DNA of 31,173 nucleotides from UBA2256 sp964531105. GTDB taxonomy: Bacteria > Spirochaetota > Spirochaetia > Treponematales > Rectinemataceae. The stretch spans positions 1-31,173 of the forward strand of contig CAZHFN010000024.1 in NCBI GenBank assembly GCA_964531105.1, given 5' to 3'. Under the pieces are notes generated by a model. The model made no database searches, had not been told where the DNA came from, and saw nothing but the letters and a program-made list of their open reading frames with translations. Shown here one piece after another: positions 1 through 7,507 of the stretch (its first letter is position 1; every line of letters begins with the position of its first letter). The translations under genes were made by a program, and so were the position numbers.

Positions 1-1
1 T

Positions 2-64
2 CTTTATTCCGAGGATGGCCTGGTTTTAGGCGGCGGCGTGATAGACGAAGCAATACAGGATTGA
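2..64 (+). CDS. mnmA: C-terminal end of probable tRNA 2-thiouridylase MnmA (partial, 5' end outside window)
   Basis: Only the last 20 codons are present, running in frame from base 2 to the TGA at 62-64. They read LYSEDGLVLGGGVIDEAIQD. The motif of an acidic turn followed by VLGGG and a hydrophobic residue is typical of the C-terminal beta-barrel end of MnmA, which makes the 2-thio group of wobble uridine in tRNAs. The ssrA promoter -35 box overlaps the stop codon, so this gene and ssrA are tightly packed but separately transcribed. The identification rests on a short tail and could be wrong; any protein ending in a similar beta strand is an alternative. Confidence 0.5.
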   Translation, partial: LYSEDGLVLGGGVIDEAIQD

Positions 65-89
65 CCGGGGAACAGGATTTACCTATATT
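61..89 (+). promoter_or_regulatory. Probable sigma-70 promoter of ssrA
   Basis: TTGACC at 61-66 and TATATT at 84-89 are separated by exactly 17 bases. Transcription would start near 96, a few bases before the mature tmRNA 5' end at 104, which fits a short RNase P-processed leader. The -35 box overlaps the stop codon of the upstream gene. Confidence 0.7.
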
Positions 90-103
90 GTGCATGTAAC
101 GAC

Positions 104-462
104 GGGGGTGCACCGGTTTCGACTCGTGCGGTCCGTGTCGCGCGTTGCAGGTGGAGACGCCGAGCTCCTGATTTCGGCAAAACTTTAATTGCCAACAACA
201 ACGGCAATCTCGCTCTCGCTGCGTAAGTAGCGTCAGAACGACGGACAACCCGGGGCGCCGCCTTGAGCGCCGGGATTGTCTGTAACTAACCGAGGCTCAC
301 ATCCCGCGCAGTCCGGGGCGCGGGGCGGACATTGTACCGGAATAAGGACCAAGGGAGCGCGCCGCCCCGCGCCCCCGGCCCTGACAACCCAATTGGACGG
401 ACAAACCTGTAGAAGCGTACGATGCGCGTTCGGGGACGGGGGTTCGACTCCCCCCACCTCCA
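104..462 (+). ncRNA. ssrA: Transfer-messenger RNA (tmRNA)
   Basis: tmRNA rescues ribosomes stalled on broken mRNAs by acting first as tRNA-Ala and then as a short mRNA that adds a degradation tag. The 5' end GGGGGTG (104-110) pairs with CACCTCC (455-461) in a 7-bp acceptor stem containing one G-U pair, leaving A462 as discriminator. CCA is not encoded. A T-arm is clear: five G (438-442), loop TTCGACT (443-449), then five pyrimidines (450-454). The tag frame runs from the GCC at 191 to the TAA at 224-226 and encodes ANNNGNLALAA, ending in the usual LAA-type degron. The length of about 359 nt is normal for a one-piece tmRNA. Short open frames on either strand here are artefacts of the RNA gene. 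Confidence 0.96.
191..226 (+). other. tmRNA proteolysis-tag reading frame
   Basis: The resume codon is GCC at 191 and the stop is TAA at 224-226. The encoded peptide is ANNNGNLALAA. The Asn-rich start and ALAA end match the general tag pattern; the penultimate segment has Leu-Ala-Leu where many tags have Tyr-Ala-Leu. Confidence 0.9.
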
Positions 463-536
463 GTTATTTTAACTATCACTCATGACAGTCTTTTCATGCT
501 AAACAAATTTATGATTGAAGTGGTATAAATAGGTTT

Positions 537-1316
537 TCAGTTTGCCGTCCAACCGCCGTCGCAATAGATTATCTGACCGTTAATATAGTCCGACGCCTTC
601 GAAGCTAGGTAAATCGCGAGGCAACCTAAATCCTTTTCCGGATCGGCCAACCTCTTCATAGGGATGCGCCCCATGGCCCACTCGCGCTTCTCCTTGTTTT
701 CGAAGAGCTTCTTCGTAAGATCGGTCTCTACAAAACCAGGAGCCAAGGCATTTACATTAATGTTGTACGAAGCCCATTCAACGCACATCGAACGCGTAAG
801 GCCCAAAATTCCCATTTTAGCCGCCGTATACGGGGTAATGTTCGGCACCGCCATGAAACAATTTAAGGAACCCAAATTAATTACTTTTCCTCCGCCATTT
901 TCAATGAAATGCGGAACAAAAGCCTGCGTAATAAAGAAGGTCGCGCTTACGTGCGTAGCGATCACGCTATCCCATTCCTGGATGCTGATATCCAAAGCCG
1001 GCTTTCGTACCTGAATGCCCGCGTTATTGATGAGGATATCGACATGCTTACACATCGCGATTATCTTTTGGACATCGTCCTTGATTTCTTCTTTCTTTGT
1101 TATATCGGAAACGAATGAGTATGTTTTGACGCCTGTAAGTTCGGCGATTTCCTTGGCCGCGGCGTGGGCATTTTCTTGATTGATATCCCAGATGACAATA
1201 TCCGCACCGGCTCTAGCCAGCATTGTACCAAGCCCCTTGCCGATTCCTCGTCCACCTCCGGTGATTACCGCGGTCTTCCCTTTTAACGAAAAAAACTCAT
1301 TAAATACTGATTCCAT
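537..1316 (-). CDS. SDR-family dehydrogenase, gluconate 5-dehydrogenase/KduD-like
   Basis: This 259-residue classical short-chain dehydrogenase has the cofactor motif TGGGRGIG (residues 19-26), the NNAG motif (97-100), and the catalytic set S150, Y163 and K167 (YTAAK). It ends with the usual GQIIYCDGGW segment. The start at 1316 is chosen because an AGGAGA ribosome site lies just upstream; the longer open frame overlaps the preceding dehydrogenase gene and has no such site. It is the last gene of the kinase-TRAP-dehydrogenase operon. Family members reduce 5-keto-gluconate or oxidise related sugar acids, and together with the upstream zinc dehydrogenase this suggests an idonate-type route. Substrate is inferred from context only; KduD or another sugar-acid oxidoreductase is equally possible. 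Confidence 0.85.
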   Translation of the reverse strand: MESVFNEFFSLKGKTAVITGGGRGIGKGLGTMLARAGADIVIWDINQENAHAAAKEIAELTGVKTYSFVSDITKKEEIKDDVQKIIAMCKHVDILINNAGIQVRKPALDISIQEWDSVIATHVSATFFITQAFVPHFIENGGGKVINLGSLNCFMAVPNITPYTAAKMGILGLTRSMCVEWASYNINVNALAPGFVETDLTKKLFENKEKREWAMGRIPMKRLADPEKDLGCLAIYLASKASDYINGQIIYCDGGWTAN

Positions 1317-1332
1317 ACTAATTCTCCTAAGT

Positions 1333-2370
1333 TTATTTTTCCGGATTGAATATGACTTTATGTAAACCTTTTTCGGCTTTTTGCAGACGATCGAACCACG
1401 CGGGAGCTTCAGAAAGAGGTACAAAGTGCTTTATAAAGGGGTTCAAGTTCACTCTTCCGGTCGATATTAGTTCGATGCAAGCCGGATATTCATCGCTTGA
1501 AATATATGTCCCCTGGATTCTGAGCTGCCATGAGGTAATTCTTTGAACGGGAAATGATATTTCTTTGTCCATAAGCCCTACCATTACTATGGTCCCGCCC
1601 TTTTTCAACAAATCCAATCCTTGTCGAGCTACGGATGCTTTCCCGACAACATCAAAAACAATATCCAAGCCATTTGGAGCAATTTTCTTAATTTCGCTTA
1701 TTACATCTTTCTCTTTTGAATTTATAACGTAATCCGCACCCATTTCTTTTGCCAAAACAAGCTTATCTTCATCGATATCAACGGCTATTATTTTGCCTGC
1801 ACCCTTTATTCTAAGACTTTGAATGATGAATGAGCCGATTGTTCCCGCTCCATAGACTAGTACAACATCTGCTAATCCAAGCTGTGCTACTCTTACAGCA
1901 TGAAATCCAACGGAGAAAGGCTCTATTAACGCCGCTTGCTCATAGCTAACGTTATCGGGAATTGAGTAGATGATTCTTTCCGGAACTACGATATACTCAG
2001 CGTACGCCCCATCGATTTTATACTCTTCACACGACACGCCGAATACTTTTCTCTCGTCACAGAGATTTACCATGCCATGTTGGCAATAATCGCAGTGCCC
2101 GCAAAAAAGAGTCGAGTTGAAGACTACGCGATCTCCAATAGAGAATTTTTTTACTCCACCGCCGATTTCAACGATTTGTCCCGAGGCTTCATGTCCCATT
2201 GTGATAGGCGGCAGCCGTCTTCCAGTCGCTCCGCTCATTCCATGGACATCGGATCCGCACACGCTTGCGGCTTTTACTTTTATCAGTACATCATCGGACT
2301 TAGAGATTTTTGGAACCGGGATATCTTTAAATACGAATTTATTATATTCCTCAAGCACCAAGGCCTTCAT
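1333..2370 (-). CDS. Zinc-dependent alcohol dehydrogenase, L-idonate/sorbitol/threonine dehydrogenase family
   Basis: A 345-residue medium-chain dehydrogenase. Catalytic zinc ligands are C38, H60, E61 and E150; the structural zinc site has all four cysteines (C90, C93, C96, C104). The NAD-binding motif GAGTIG is at residues 174-179. The start has GGGGA upstream. It lies between dctP and the SDR gene on the minus strand, with 16 bases to the SDR start, so the two dehydrogenases are probably co-translated from one message. Relatives oxidise secondary alcohols of polyols or sugar acids. Paired with a gluconate 5-dehydrogenase-like SDR, the likely reaction is oxidation of L-idonate to 5-ketogluconate, but galactitol-phosphate, sorbitol or threonine dehydrogenase activities cannot be excluded from sequence. 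Confidence 0.85.
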   Translation of the reverse strand: MKALVLEEYNKFVFKDIPVPKISKSDDVLIKVKAASVCGSDVHGMSGATGRRLPPITMGHEASGQIVEIGGGVKKFSIGDRVVFNSTLFCGHCDYCQHGMVNLCDERKVFGVSCEEYKIDGAYAEYIVVPERIIYSIPDNVSYEQAALIEPFSVGFHAVRVAQLGLADVVLVYGAGTIGSFIIQSLRIKGAGKIIAVDIDEDKLVLAKEMGADYVINSKEKDVISEIKKIAPNGLDIVFDVVGKASVARQGLDLLKKGGTIVMVGLMDKEISFPVQRITSWQLRIQGTYISSDEYPACIELISTGRVNLNPFIKHFVPLSEAPAWFDRLQKAEKGLHKVIFNPEK

Positions 2371-2407
2371 AGTATATCCCCTTTAACAAGACTGTTCGTT
2401 GTTTACG

Positions 2408-2443
2408 CTATATCCGCCACTTAAGTTTTAGTAGCGGATATAG
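2408..2443 (-). terminator. Intercistronic stem-loop between dctP and the alcohol dehydrogenase gene
   Basis: CTATATCCGC (2408-2417) pairs with GCGGATATAG (2434-2443); three further pairs follow after one mismatch, leaving an 8-nt loop. It sits directly after the dctP stop in the direction of transcription. No long T-run follows, so it may be a partial terminator or an mRNA-stabilising hairpin that raises the solute-binding protein level over the downstream enzymes. Confidence 0.55.
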
Positions 2444-2460
2444 TTATTCATTGATTCAAA

Positions 2461-3453
2461 TTACTTCTGAGCTTCCTGCACGGCATCGACTGCTGCATCG
2501 ACAATACTGCCGATGTTTTTCCTGATCATGTCATAAACACTCGCGGACTTTTTCTGAAATTCCGCAAGAACAGCCGGGGAGAGATCGATTACTTGCATTC
2601 CCGACTTCTTTATTGTCTCCAGGTAGCTGGAATTTTTTGCGTCAATACCCTTTCGTTCAAACGCGACTGCATTTTTAGCTGCCGTGTCTATGATAGTCTT
2701 GAGATCGGGGCTCAATTTATCGTATGTCGCCTTATTCATTACGAATCCCATTGTCTGGAAAATATGATTAGTATGAATCAAGTATTTCTGCTGTTCGAAA
2801 AATTTCATAGTGACAATGTATTCGTATGGGTTTTCCTGTCCTTCCACCATTTTCTGCTGTAAGGCAATATACACTTCATTGAAGGGCACCGGCGTGGGAT
2901 TGGCACCCAGGGATTTCCATGTTGCCATATGATTAGGATTTTCCATTGTTCTGATTTTTACGCCTGATAAATCAGATACTTTGGTAACAGATTTATTAAG
3001 CGTTAATTCCCTGAAATCCTGATCCGCTATACCCAAAAGCTTGACGTTGACCTTTTCGTATTCCTTGGCAATCGTGGTAAAGAGAGGACCATCAAGGACT
3101 TTGCGCGCGACTTCTTTGCTTGGGAATAAGAATGGCAAATCAAATATTCCTGCTGGTTTGACAAAATTGGTTTGAGGGGCTGTTGACTGACAAGTGAAAG
3201 TGATGTTCCCCATCTGCACGCCTTCGAAGTTCTCTCTATCGCCGCCCATCTGGCTATTGGGATAAATTCGTATTTCTATTTTGCCCTTTGAGTTTTTCTC
3301 AACTTCTTCTTTGAAATTAACTGCCAACGCGTGGATTAGCGTATCCTCCGCTGAGGCATGGGAAAAGATCATTCTTATCGGCTGCGCTTGCAGGCTGGCA
3401 ATGCCGATAAATAGTGCAATCAAGACAGATGCAAGAACTCTTCTTCGAAACAT
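2461..3453 (-). CDS. dctP: TRAP transporter solute-binding protein, DctP family
   Basis: This 330-residue protein is the periplasmic substrate receptor of a tripartite TRAP transporter. A signal peptide covers about residues 1-23 (positive MFRRR, a hydrophobic core, cleavage after SLQA). The mature part has DctP-family features: IRIYPNSQMGGDRENFEGVQMG, a FDLPFLF segment, and VKIRTMENPNHMATWKSLGANPTPVPFNEVYIALQ-like core elements with the conserved Arg that binds the substrate carboxylate. An AGGAG site precedes the ATG. It follows the two membrane subunit genes and is followed by a stem-loop. The conserved Arg suggests a carboxylated substrate, consistent with a sugar acid; the exact ligand cannot be read from sequence. 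Confidence 0.92.
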   Translation of the reverse strand: MFRRRVLASVLIALFIGIASLQAQPIRMIFSHASAEDTLIHALAVNFKEEVEKNSKGKIEIRIYPNSQMGGDRENFEGVQMGNITFTCQSTAPQTNFVKPAGIFDLPFLFPSKEVARKVLDGPLFTTIAKEYEKVNVKLLGIADQDFRELTLNKSVTKVSDLSGVKIRTMENPNHMATWKSLGANPTPVPFNEVYIALQQKMVEGQENPYEYIVTMKFFEQQKYLIHTNHIFQTMGFVMNKATYDKLSPDLKTIIDTAAKNAVAFERKGIDAKNSSYLETIKKSGMQVIDLSPAVLAEFQKKSASVYDMIRKNIGSIVDAAVDAVQEAQK

Positions 3454-3482
3454 AGAGCACTCCTTTGAAATCTTTCTCTACA

Positions 3483-3498
3483 TTTGGCATACGCCAAA
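3483..3498 (-). promoter_or_regulatory. Small hairpin in the dctM-dctP spacer
   Basis: TTTGGC (3483-3488) and GCCAAA (3493-3498) form a 6-bp stem with a 4-nt loop in the 79-bp spacer upstream of dctP. Its position suits an RNA-processing or partial termination element setting the ratio between permease and binding protein. It is short and could be chance. Confidence 0.3.
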
Positions 3499-3532
3499 GT
3501 ATTTTCTTTGATAAACAAATTCTAATTTTCCC

Positions 3533-4822
3533 CTAAATCAACGCTAAAGAAATAATTGGGACAAATGTGATAAGAAGTAAGGCGACTATAAATGAAATAA
3601 TGAACGGTGTAGCCTTCTTGGCAATCTGCATTATCGGTATCCCCGTCATTCCATGCGCTACATACAAATTGAGCCCTACCGGTGGAGTAACGAAGGCGAT
3701 AGCGAGGTTTACTACCATTATTACGCCAAAGTGTATCGGGTTAATTCCGAAGCTTTTAATTACAGGCAACAAGATAGGTGTCAGTATCAGAATAGCGGGA
3801 GTCGTATCCATAACCATCCCGACAAAAAGAAGCAATACATTTATCATTAAAAGCAATACGACTTTATTAGAGCTGAGATTAATCATGATTTGCGCAATTT
3901 GCTGTGGCGCCTGTAAAAGCGTAAGTGTTCTGCCGAATACAGTCGCGGTGGCTACGACAAAGAGAATCGGCACGGTAGTTTTAACAGCGCCTGAAAGAAT
4001 CCTTAAGATATCTTTCCATTTCAAGGTCTTGTAAATATAGATACTGATTATTAAGGAATAAACTACCGAGATATCGGCGGCCTCGGTGGGTGTTACGATA
4101 CCACCATAAATTCCTCCGAGGATGATAATCGGCGCAAGAATTGCCCAAAAGCTGTCTGTTAGAAGAAGCCATAATCCCCTCTGTCGAAGGGTATTGTAGT
4201 TTAAGGCAATTTTTTCTTTATCTTCGCCATTTTTCTTGCAATAAATGAAGGCATAGCCAATCAAAAAAAATCCAACGATAAGTCCAGGAATAATTCCGGC
4301 AATAAAGAGCGCCCCAACCGATTCTCCCGATGATAGGCCATACAAGATGAACGGGATGCTGGGCGGTATTATGACACCCAATCCTCCTGATGTCGCAACA
4401 AGGGCGGTGACGAATACTCTGTCATATCCTAAGGCGACAAGTATAGGAATGCACATTGCGCCAACAGCCGCTGTGGTCGCTGGCGCAGAGCCAGAAATAG
4501 CACCATAGAATAAACAGGTTATTACCACAGCAGCAGGCATGCCTGCCGTTCGCTTTCCCACGACGTATGCAAATACGTCAAAAAGCCGCTTCGACACACC
4601 GCCTTCCGCCATTATCAGTCCCGACAGGATAAAGAGCGGAATGGCAATAAGCGGAAAGGAATCAACCGCGGAGACCATGTGCCTAAAGATGAATTCGGCA
4701 TTTATTGGCAGGCCAGGTTCAAGGTAGGGCGCTAGTAGGGAGATTATTCCTATTGTGCCGCCTATTGGAACACAAAACGCCAGCAATAGTGCAAAAACCG
4801 CAAATATTATTCCCAAAATCAT
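3533..4822 (-). CDS. dctM: TRAP transporter large permease subunit, DctM family
   Basis: A 429-residue, very hydrophobic protein with about a dozen membrane segments, the normal size for a stand-alone DctM. Characteristic pieces are visible: IPLFILSGLIMAEGG near residues 60-75, YGAISGSAPATTAAVGAM near 105-122, GGLGVIIPPSIPFILYG near 146-162, and a C-terminal VTPPVGLNLYV segment. It carries substrate across the inner membrane driven by a sodium gradient, with DctQ and DctP as partners. The ATG overlaps the dctQ stop (ATGA, 4819-4822), and an AGAGGG site lies in the end of dctQ, so the two are translationally coupled. Confidence 0.94.
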   Translation of the reverse strand: MILGIIFAVFALLLAFCVPIGGTIGIISLLAPYLEPGLPINAEFIFRHMVSAVDSFPLIAIPLFILSGLIMAEGGVSKRLFDVFAYVVGKRTAGMPAAVVITCLFYGAISGSAPATTAAVGAMCIPILVALGYDRVFVTALVATSGGLGVIIPPSIPFILYGLSSGESVGALFIAGIIPGLIVGFFLIGYAFIYCKKNGEDKEKIALNYNTLRQRGLWLLLTDSFWAILAPIIILGGIYGGIVTPTEAADISVVYSLIISIYIYKTLKWKDILRILSGAVKTTVPILFVVATATVFGRTLTLLQAPQQIAQIMINLSSNKVVLLLMINVLLLFVGMVMDTTPAILILTPILLPVIKSFGINPIHFGVIMVVNLAIAFVTPPVGLNLYVAHGMTGIPIMQIAKKATPFIISFIVALLLITFVPIISLALI

Positions 4823-5334
4823 ATGTTCCCTCTATTTTTTTCCGGTAACATCGAATGCTTGTTTTTATAGGAAATAAGGTCTTTCACGATATTTTGGATC
4901 AATCTTGCTATGCTTAGGATAATTCCCACTTCAAGAGCGGACATGATGTACTGAATTGGGATGCCAAGCGCGGCTGTCGCCTGACCGGAAATAACTAGCT
5001 TGTTGAGTGCAGAAATTCCTTTAACGCCGACAATTATAAAAAAGGACAACATCAACAGATCGACCAGAAAAAGAATTGTATTTTTTAGACCCGCGGGAAA
5101 GACATTCACGAGCAAGTCGATTCTTACATGTATTCTTTTAGCCGTGGAGTAGCTCAACCCTATGAACGTAAACCAGACAAACAATATTCGCGCCAATTCC
5201 TCGGGCCAAGACAGCGAATTATTGAATACATACCTCATTATTACTTGCAATAACATGATAAGTACGATCATCGCTAACAACATTACGAGTATGGCCTGCT
5301 CGAAATGTTCATCGAGCCATTTCATGAGCTTCAA
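4819..5334 (-). CDS. dctQ: TRAP transporter small permease subunit, DctQ family
   Basis: A 171-residue protein with four predicted membrane segments (near residues 12-35, 50-65, 85-108 and 128-148) and the family signature SLSWPEELARILFVWFTFIG around residues 39-58. It is the small membrane partner of DctM. The start is set at a TTG (5332-5334): GGAGG lies six bases ahead of it, while the first in-frame ATG is three codons later and too far from that site. The start overlaps the stop of the upstream kinase gene by four bases (TTGA). The 4-base overlaps on both sides indicate coupled translation of kinase, DctQ and DctM. Confidence 0.92.
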   Translation of the reverse strand: MKLMKWLDEHFEQAILVMLLAMIVLIMLLQVIMRYVFNNSLSWPEELARILFVWFTFIGLSYSTAKRIHVRIDLLVNVFPAGLKNTILFLVDLLMLSFFIIVGVKGISALNKLVISGQATAALGIPIQYIMSALEVGIILSIARLIQNIVKDLISYKNKHSMLPEKNRGNI

Positions 5335-6683
5335 TTCTTTCCTCCTTCATTAAGTATTTCAGGTATATCGATAGCCAAGGCCTCAAATCCTAGAATCGCA
5401 GCGCCTTTCTCTGCAGTCTCTCCGATTTGTTCAATGTAGTAATTTTTTAAAAAACTCCTTTTAAAATCTGTATAGGCGTCTCCGGCTCCTCCTCCGACAT
5501 GAAGAATTTTATTTCCTACAAATGTCTGCTTTTGCCATTCAGGCAAGACGGAGAATAAAAAATTAACGTTGCTGCGGATTAACGCATATAAAAAGTCATC
5601 CCTGGACGCATCGATGGTGACATTTGAAAATGAAGCCTTAAGAGGTTCAAGCTTATGCCTGTCGCCGGTAAGATATGGAGCGAATTCAACTGCGCGATTA
5701 TTGTTTTTCGATAAGACAGTTGGCAAATACTCAGAATAAAATTCATTATACGATAGATCTTTGCAAAAATTATTCCTAAACCACTCTATAGATGCACCAC
5801 CAGCGCCGAGAGTACGCATAACGAGCCATCGATTTCTGTACGCATGAGTTCTGATAAGATGATTAGGCCCGACTATAGGTTTATCAGTGCATAAAACCAG
5901 AATTTCCACAGTACCCGAGGTGTTGAGCAGCATGCCCGGCTCTCTGATCCCCGCGCCTGCTGTCGCGCAAGTAGTATCATTCGCGCCAATGACTACAGGC
6001 AAACCAACCGACAACCCAGTTTCTTTTGCGACAGATGAGAGAAGAGGTCCAGCTACAGAAAGAGAATCTAATACATCTGGTAGGTTATTCCTCTCAATCC
6101 CGATTTTCTCGAGTAGTTCGGTACTCCAATCCGAGTACGCAAGTGTTTCATATAAACCAGTGAACGAGGCATTCGATGGATCAATGTAAAATTCTCCGGT
6201 CAGCCGCTTTATAAAAAATGTTTCAACATGACCAAAGACCGCCTCCTTGGGTATTGTGCCGCCTAAGTGATTTTTTATCCATAACATGCTCGTTACGGAT
6301 ATTCCTCCCGGAATCGGCAAGTTTCCGGTAATGTTTCTGAACGTCTCGCCTCCGATTGTATTTACTATCCAGTCTGATTCTTCTTTACTTCGTCGATCCA
6401 AGTGAAGGATTACCGGTGTTAGAGGAAGCCCTTTGGAGTCCATCAATAAAAGCGAGGGACAGAGCGAGGAAAATACGAGACCTGACAGGTCTTTGTTTTC
6501 AATCTGTTGACAGCAAGTAACAAAAGCGCGCCAGTAGATTTCGGCATCCATTTCGACACGATTACCGGAAAAAGTATTTGGACTATATTGGACCTTATGT
6601 CGTTCTAAACACTCCAAGGAATCGTTGTAGATGGAAGCCTTTAGCGATTGAGTTCCAATATCGACAGCCAGGATTTTCTTCAT
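5331..6683 (-). CDS. FGGY-family carbohydrate kinase (xylulokinase/gluconokinase type)
   Basis: A 450-residue sugar kinase of the FGGY group. The N-terminal phosphate-binding motif is VDIGTQSLKAS, the sugar domain holds HLDRRSKEES, and the second ATPase half contains GANDTTCATAGAG, LNTSGTVEIL and HVGGGAGDAY. The start at 6683 is preferred because GAGG lies correctly upstream; the longer frame begins with TTG four codons earlier. It is the first gene of the minus-strand operon, read from a promoter shared with the divergent FadR-type regulator. It probably phosphorylates the imported compound or its reduced product, for instance gluconate. Specificity within this family cannot be read reliably by eye; xylulokinase-like or rhamnulokinase-like activity is possible. 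Confidence 0.88.
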   Translation of the reverse strand: MKKILAVDIGTQSLKASIYNDSLECLERHKVQYSPNTFSGNRVEMDAEIYWRAFVTCCQQIENKDLSGLVFSSLCPSLLLMDSKGLPLTPVILHLDRRSKEESDWIVNTIGGETFRNITGNLPIPGGISVTSMLWIKNHLGGTIPKEAVFGHVETFFIKRLTGEFYIDPSNASFTGLYETLAYSDWSTELLEKIGIERNNLPDVLDSLSVAGPLLSSVAKETGLSVGLPVVIGANDTTCATAGAGIREPGMLLNTSGTVEILVLCTDKPIVGPNHLIRTHAYRNRWLVMRTLGAGGASIEWFRNNFCKDLSYNEFYSEYLPTVLSKNNNRAVEFAPYLTGDRHKLEPLKASFSNVTIDASRDDFLYALIRSNVNFLFSVLPEWQKQTFVGNKILHVGGGAGDAYTDFKRSFLKNYYIEQIGETAEKGAAILGFEALAIDIPEILNEGGKN

Positions 6684-6701
6684 CTGAAACCTCAATTTTT
6701 A

Positions 6702-6744
6702 ACTTATTATAATATCTTACTATTATAAACATATCATAATAAGT
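6702..6744. promoter_or_regulatory. Inverted repeat, candidate operator for the FadR-type regulator
   Basis: ACTTATTAT (6702-6710) is matched by its exact reverse complement ATAATAAGT (6736-6744), with a centre-to-centre spacing of 34 bp. The two arms flank the -10 box of the kinase promoter and touch the -35 box of the regulator promoter, so one bound dimer pair could control both directions. The site does not look like the classical FadR consensus; the assignment is positional. Confidence 0.45.
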
Positions 6745-6750
6745 TGACAA
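6722..6750 (-). promoter_or_regulatory. Promoter of the kinase-TRAP-dehydrogenase operon
   Basis: On the minus strand TTGTCA (bases 6750-6745) and a perfect TATAAT (6727-6722) are separated by 17 bases. The start of transcription would be near 6715, about 30 bases ahead of the kinase ATG. Confidence 0.65.
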
Positions 6751-6772
6751 ATTTGCGAACACAGAATACCAT
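6744..6772 (+). promoter_or_regulatory. Promoter of the FadR/GntR regulator gene
   Basis: A perfect TTGACA at 6744-6749 and TACCAT at 6767-6772 are separated by 17 bases. The predicted start of transcription is at about 6779, only a few bases before the ATG at 6782, and no ribosome site is visible, so a leaderless or nearly leaderless message is likely. The -35 box overlaps that of the divergent operon promoter. Confidence 0.5.
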
Positions 6773-6781
6773 TGAAAAATC

Positions 6782-7483
6782 ATGCCGTCAACAAAAATCT
6801 TTCAGAAAATTGAATCTACGGATAAAATTGGACAGATACTCTCGGCTATTCAAAACAGCGTCATAGAAGGCCATTGGCCTCCTGGTACTAAATTACCTTC
6901 TGAAAAGGATATGGCCAAAGAATTTGGAGTAAGTCGATTTAGCTTGCGAGAAGCATTATGCGTTGCTGAGGCACAAGGACTGATCCAGATACAGCAAGGC
7001 AAACGACCGGTAGTCATTTCCCCCTCCGCATCCCCTATAAAAACAGTCATGAACCTTGTGATGAAAAGGACTCAAGAGAACCTGGTGGACCTCGCTAAAG
7101 CCCGCTCAGGATTGGAATGTGTCATCGCACAGGTGGCGGCCGAGAAGATAACCGAATCAGAACTACATAAGTTAGAAGAGAATGTTGCCCTGATGGCACT
7201 TCAAGGAAGGGATCTTGACTATTACGTCGCTAAAGACGCTGAGTTTCACGATATCATATTAAAATCCACGAAAAGCATAGTCTTCGAAATCATGCTTTCT
7301 TCCGTCACCCCGCTCATAGCCGAATCAATTAAAATGACCTTGGCGAATGGAGGAATAGAACGAGCAAACATGCTTCATAAAGAAATTTATAGAGCTCTAT
7401 ACAAGCACGACCCTGCGGCCGCCGGAAAACAGATGGCACTTCATATGCAATACGCCGAGGAAGACCTTCAAAAGGTATTATAA
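6782..7483 (+). CDS. FadR-subfamily GntR transcriptional regulator
   Basis: A 233-residue regulator. Residues 15-80 form the winged helix-turn-helix (WPPGTKLPSEKDMAKEFGVSR, then SLREAL and a GLIQIQQGK wing). The C-terminal FCD effector domain keeps the metal-binding residues D152, H156, H199 and H221, the usual set for members that bind sugar acids or other carboxylates. It is divergent from the kinase operon with 98 bases between the start codons, so it most likely represses that operon and is relieved by the substrate or an intermediate. Base composition is AT-rich like the operon, suggesting they moved together. Activation instead of repression is possible. Confidence 0.9.
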   Translation: MPSTKIFQKIESTDKIGQILSAIQNSVIEGHWPPGTKLPSEKDMAKEFGVSRFSLREALCVAEAQGLIQIQQGKRPVVISPSASPIKTVMNLVMKRTQENLVDLAKARSGLECVIAQVAAEKITESELHKLEENVALMALQGRDLDYYVAKDAEFHDIILKSTKSIVFEIMLSSVTPLIAESIKMTLANGGIERANMLHKEIYRALYKHDPAAAGKQMALHMQYAEEDLQKVL

Positions 7484-7507
7484 GCGGTACTACCTATCTC
7501 TCCGCCC

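Noticed and set aside
438..462. Possible attachment site at the ssrA 3' end
   Set aside because: I searched by eye for a second copy of the T-arm and acceptor sequence in the window and found none, and there is no integrase gene.
233..485. Three overlapping open frames over the tmRNA gene
   Set aside because: They are produced by the GC-rich tmRNA sequence; none has a ribosome site or protein-family features.
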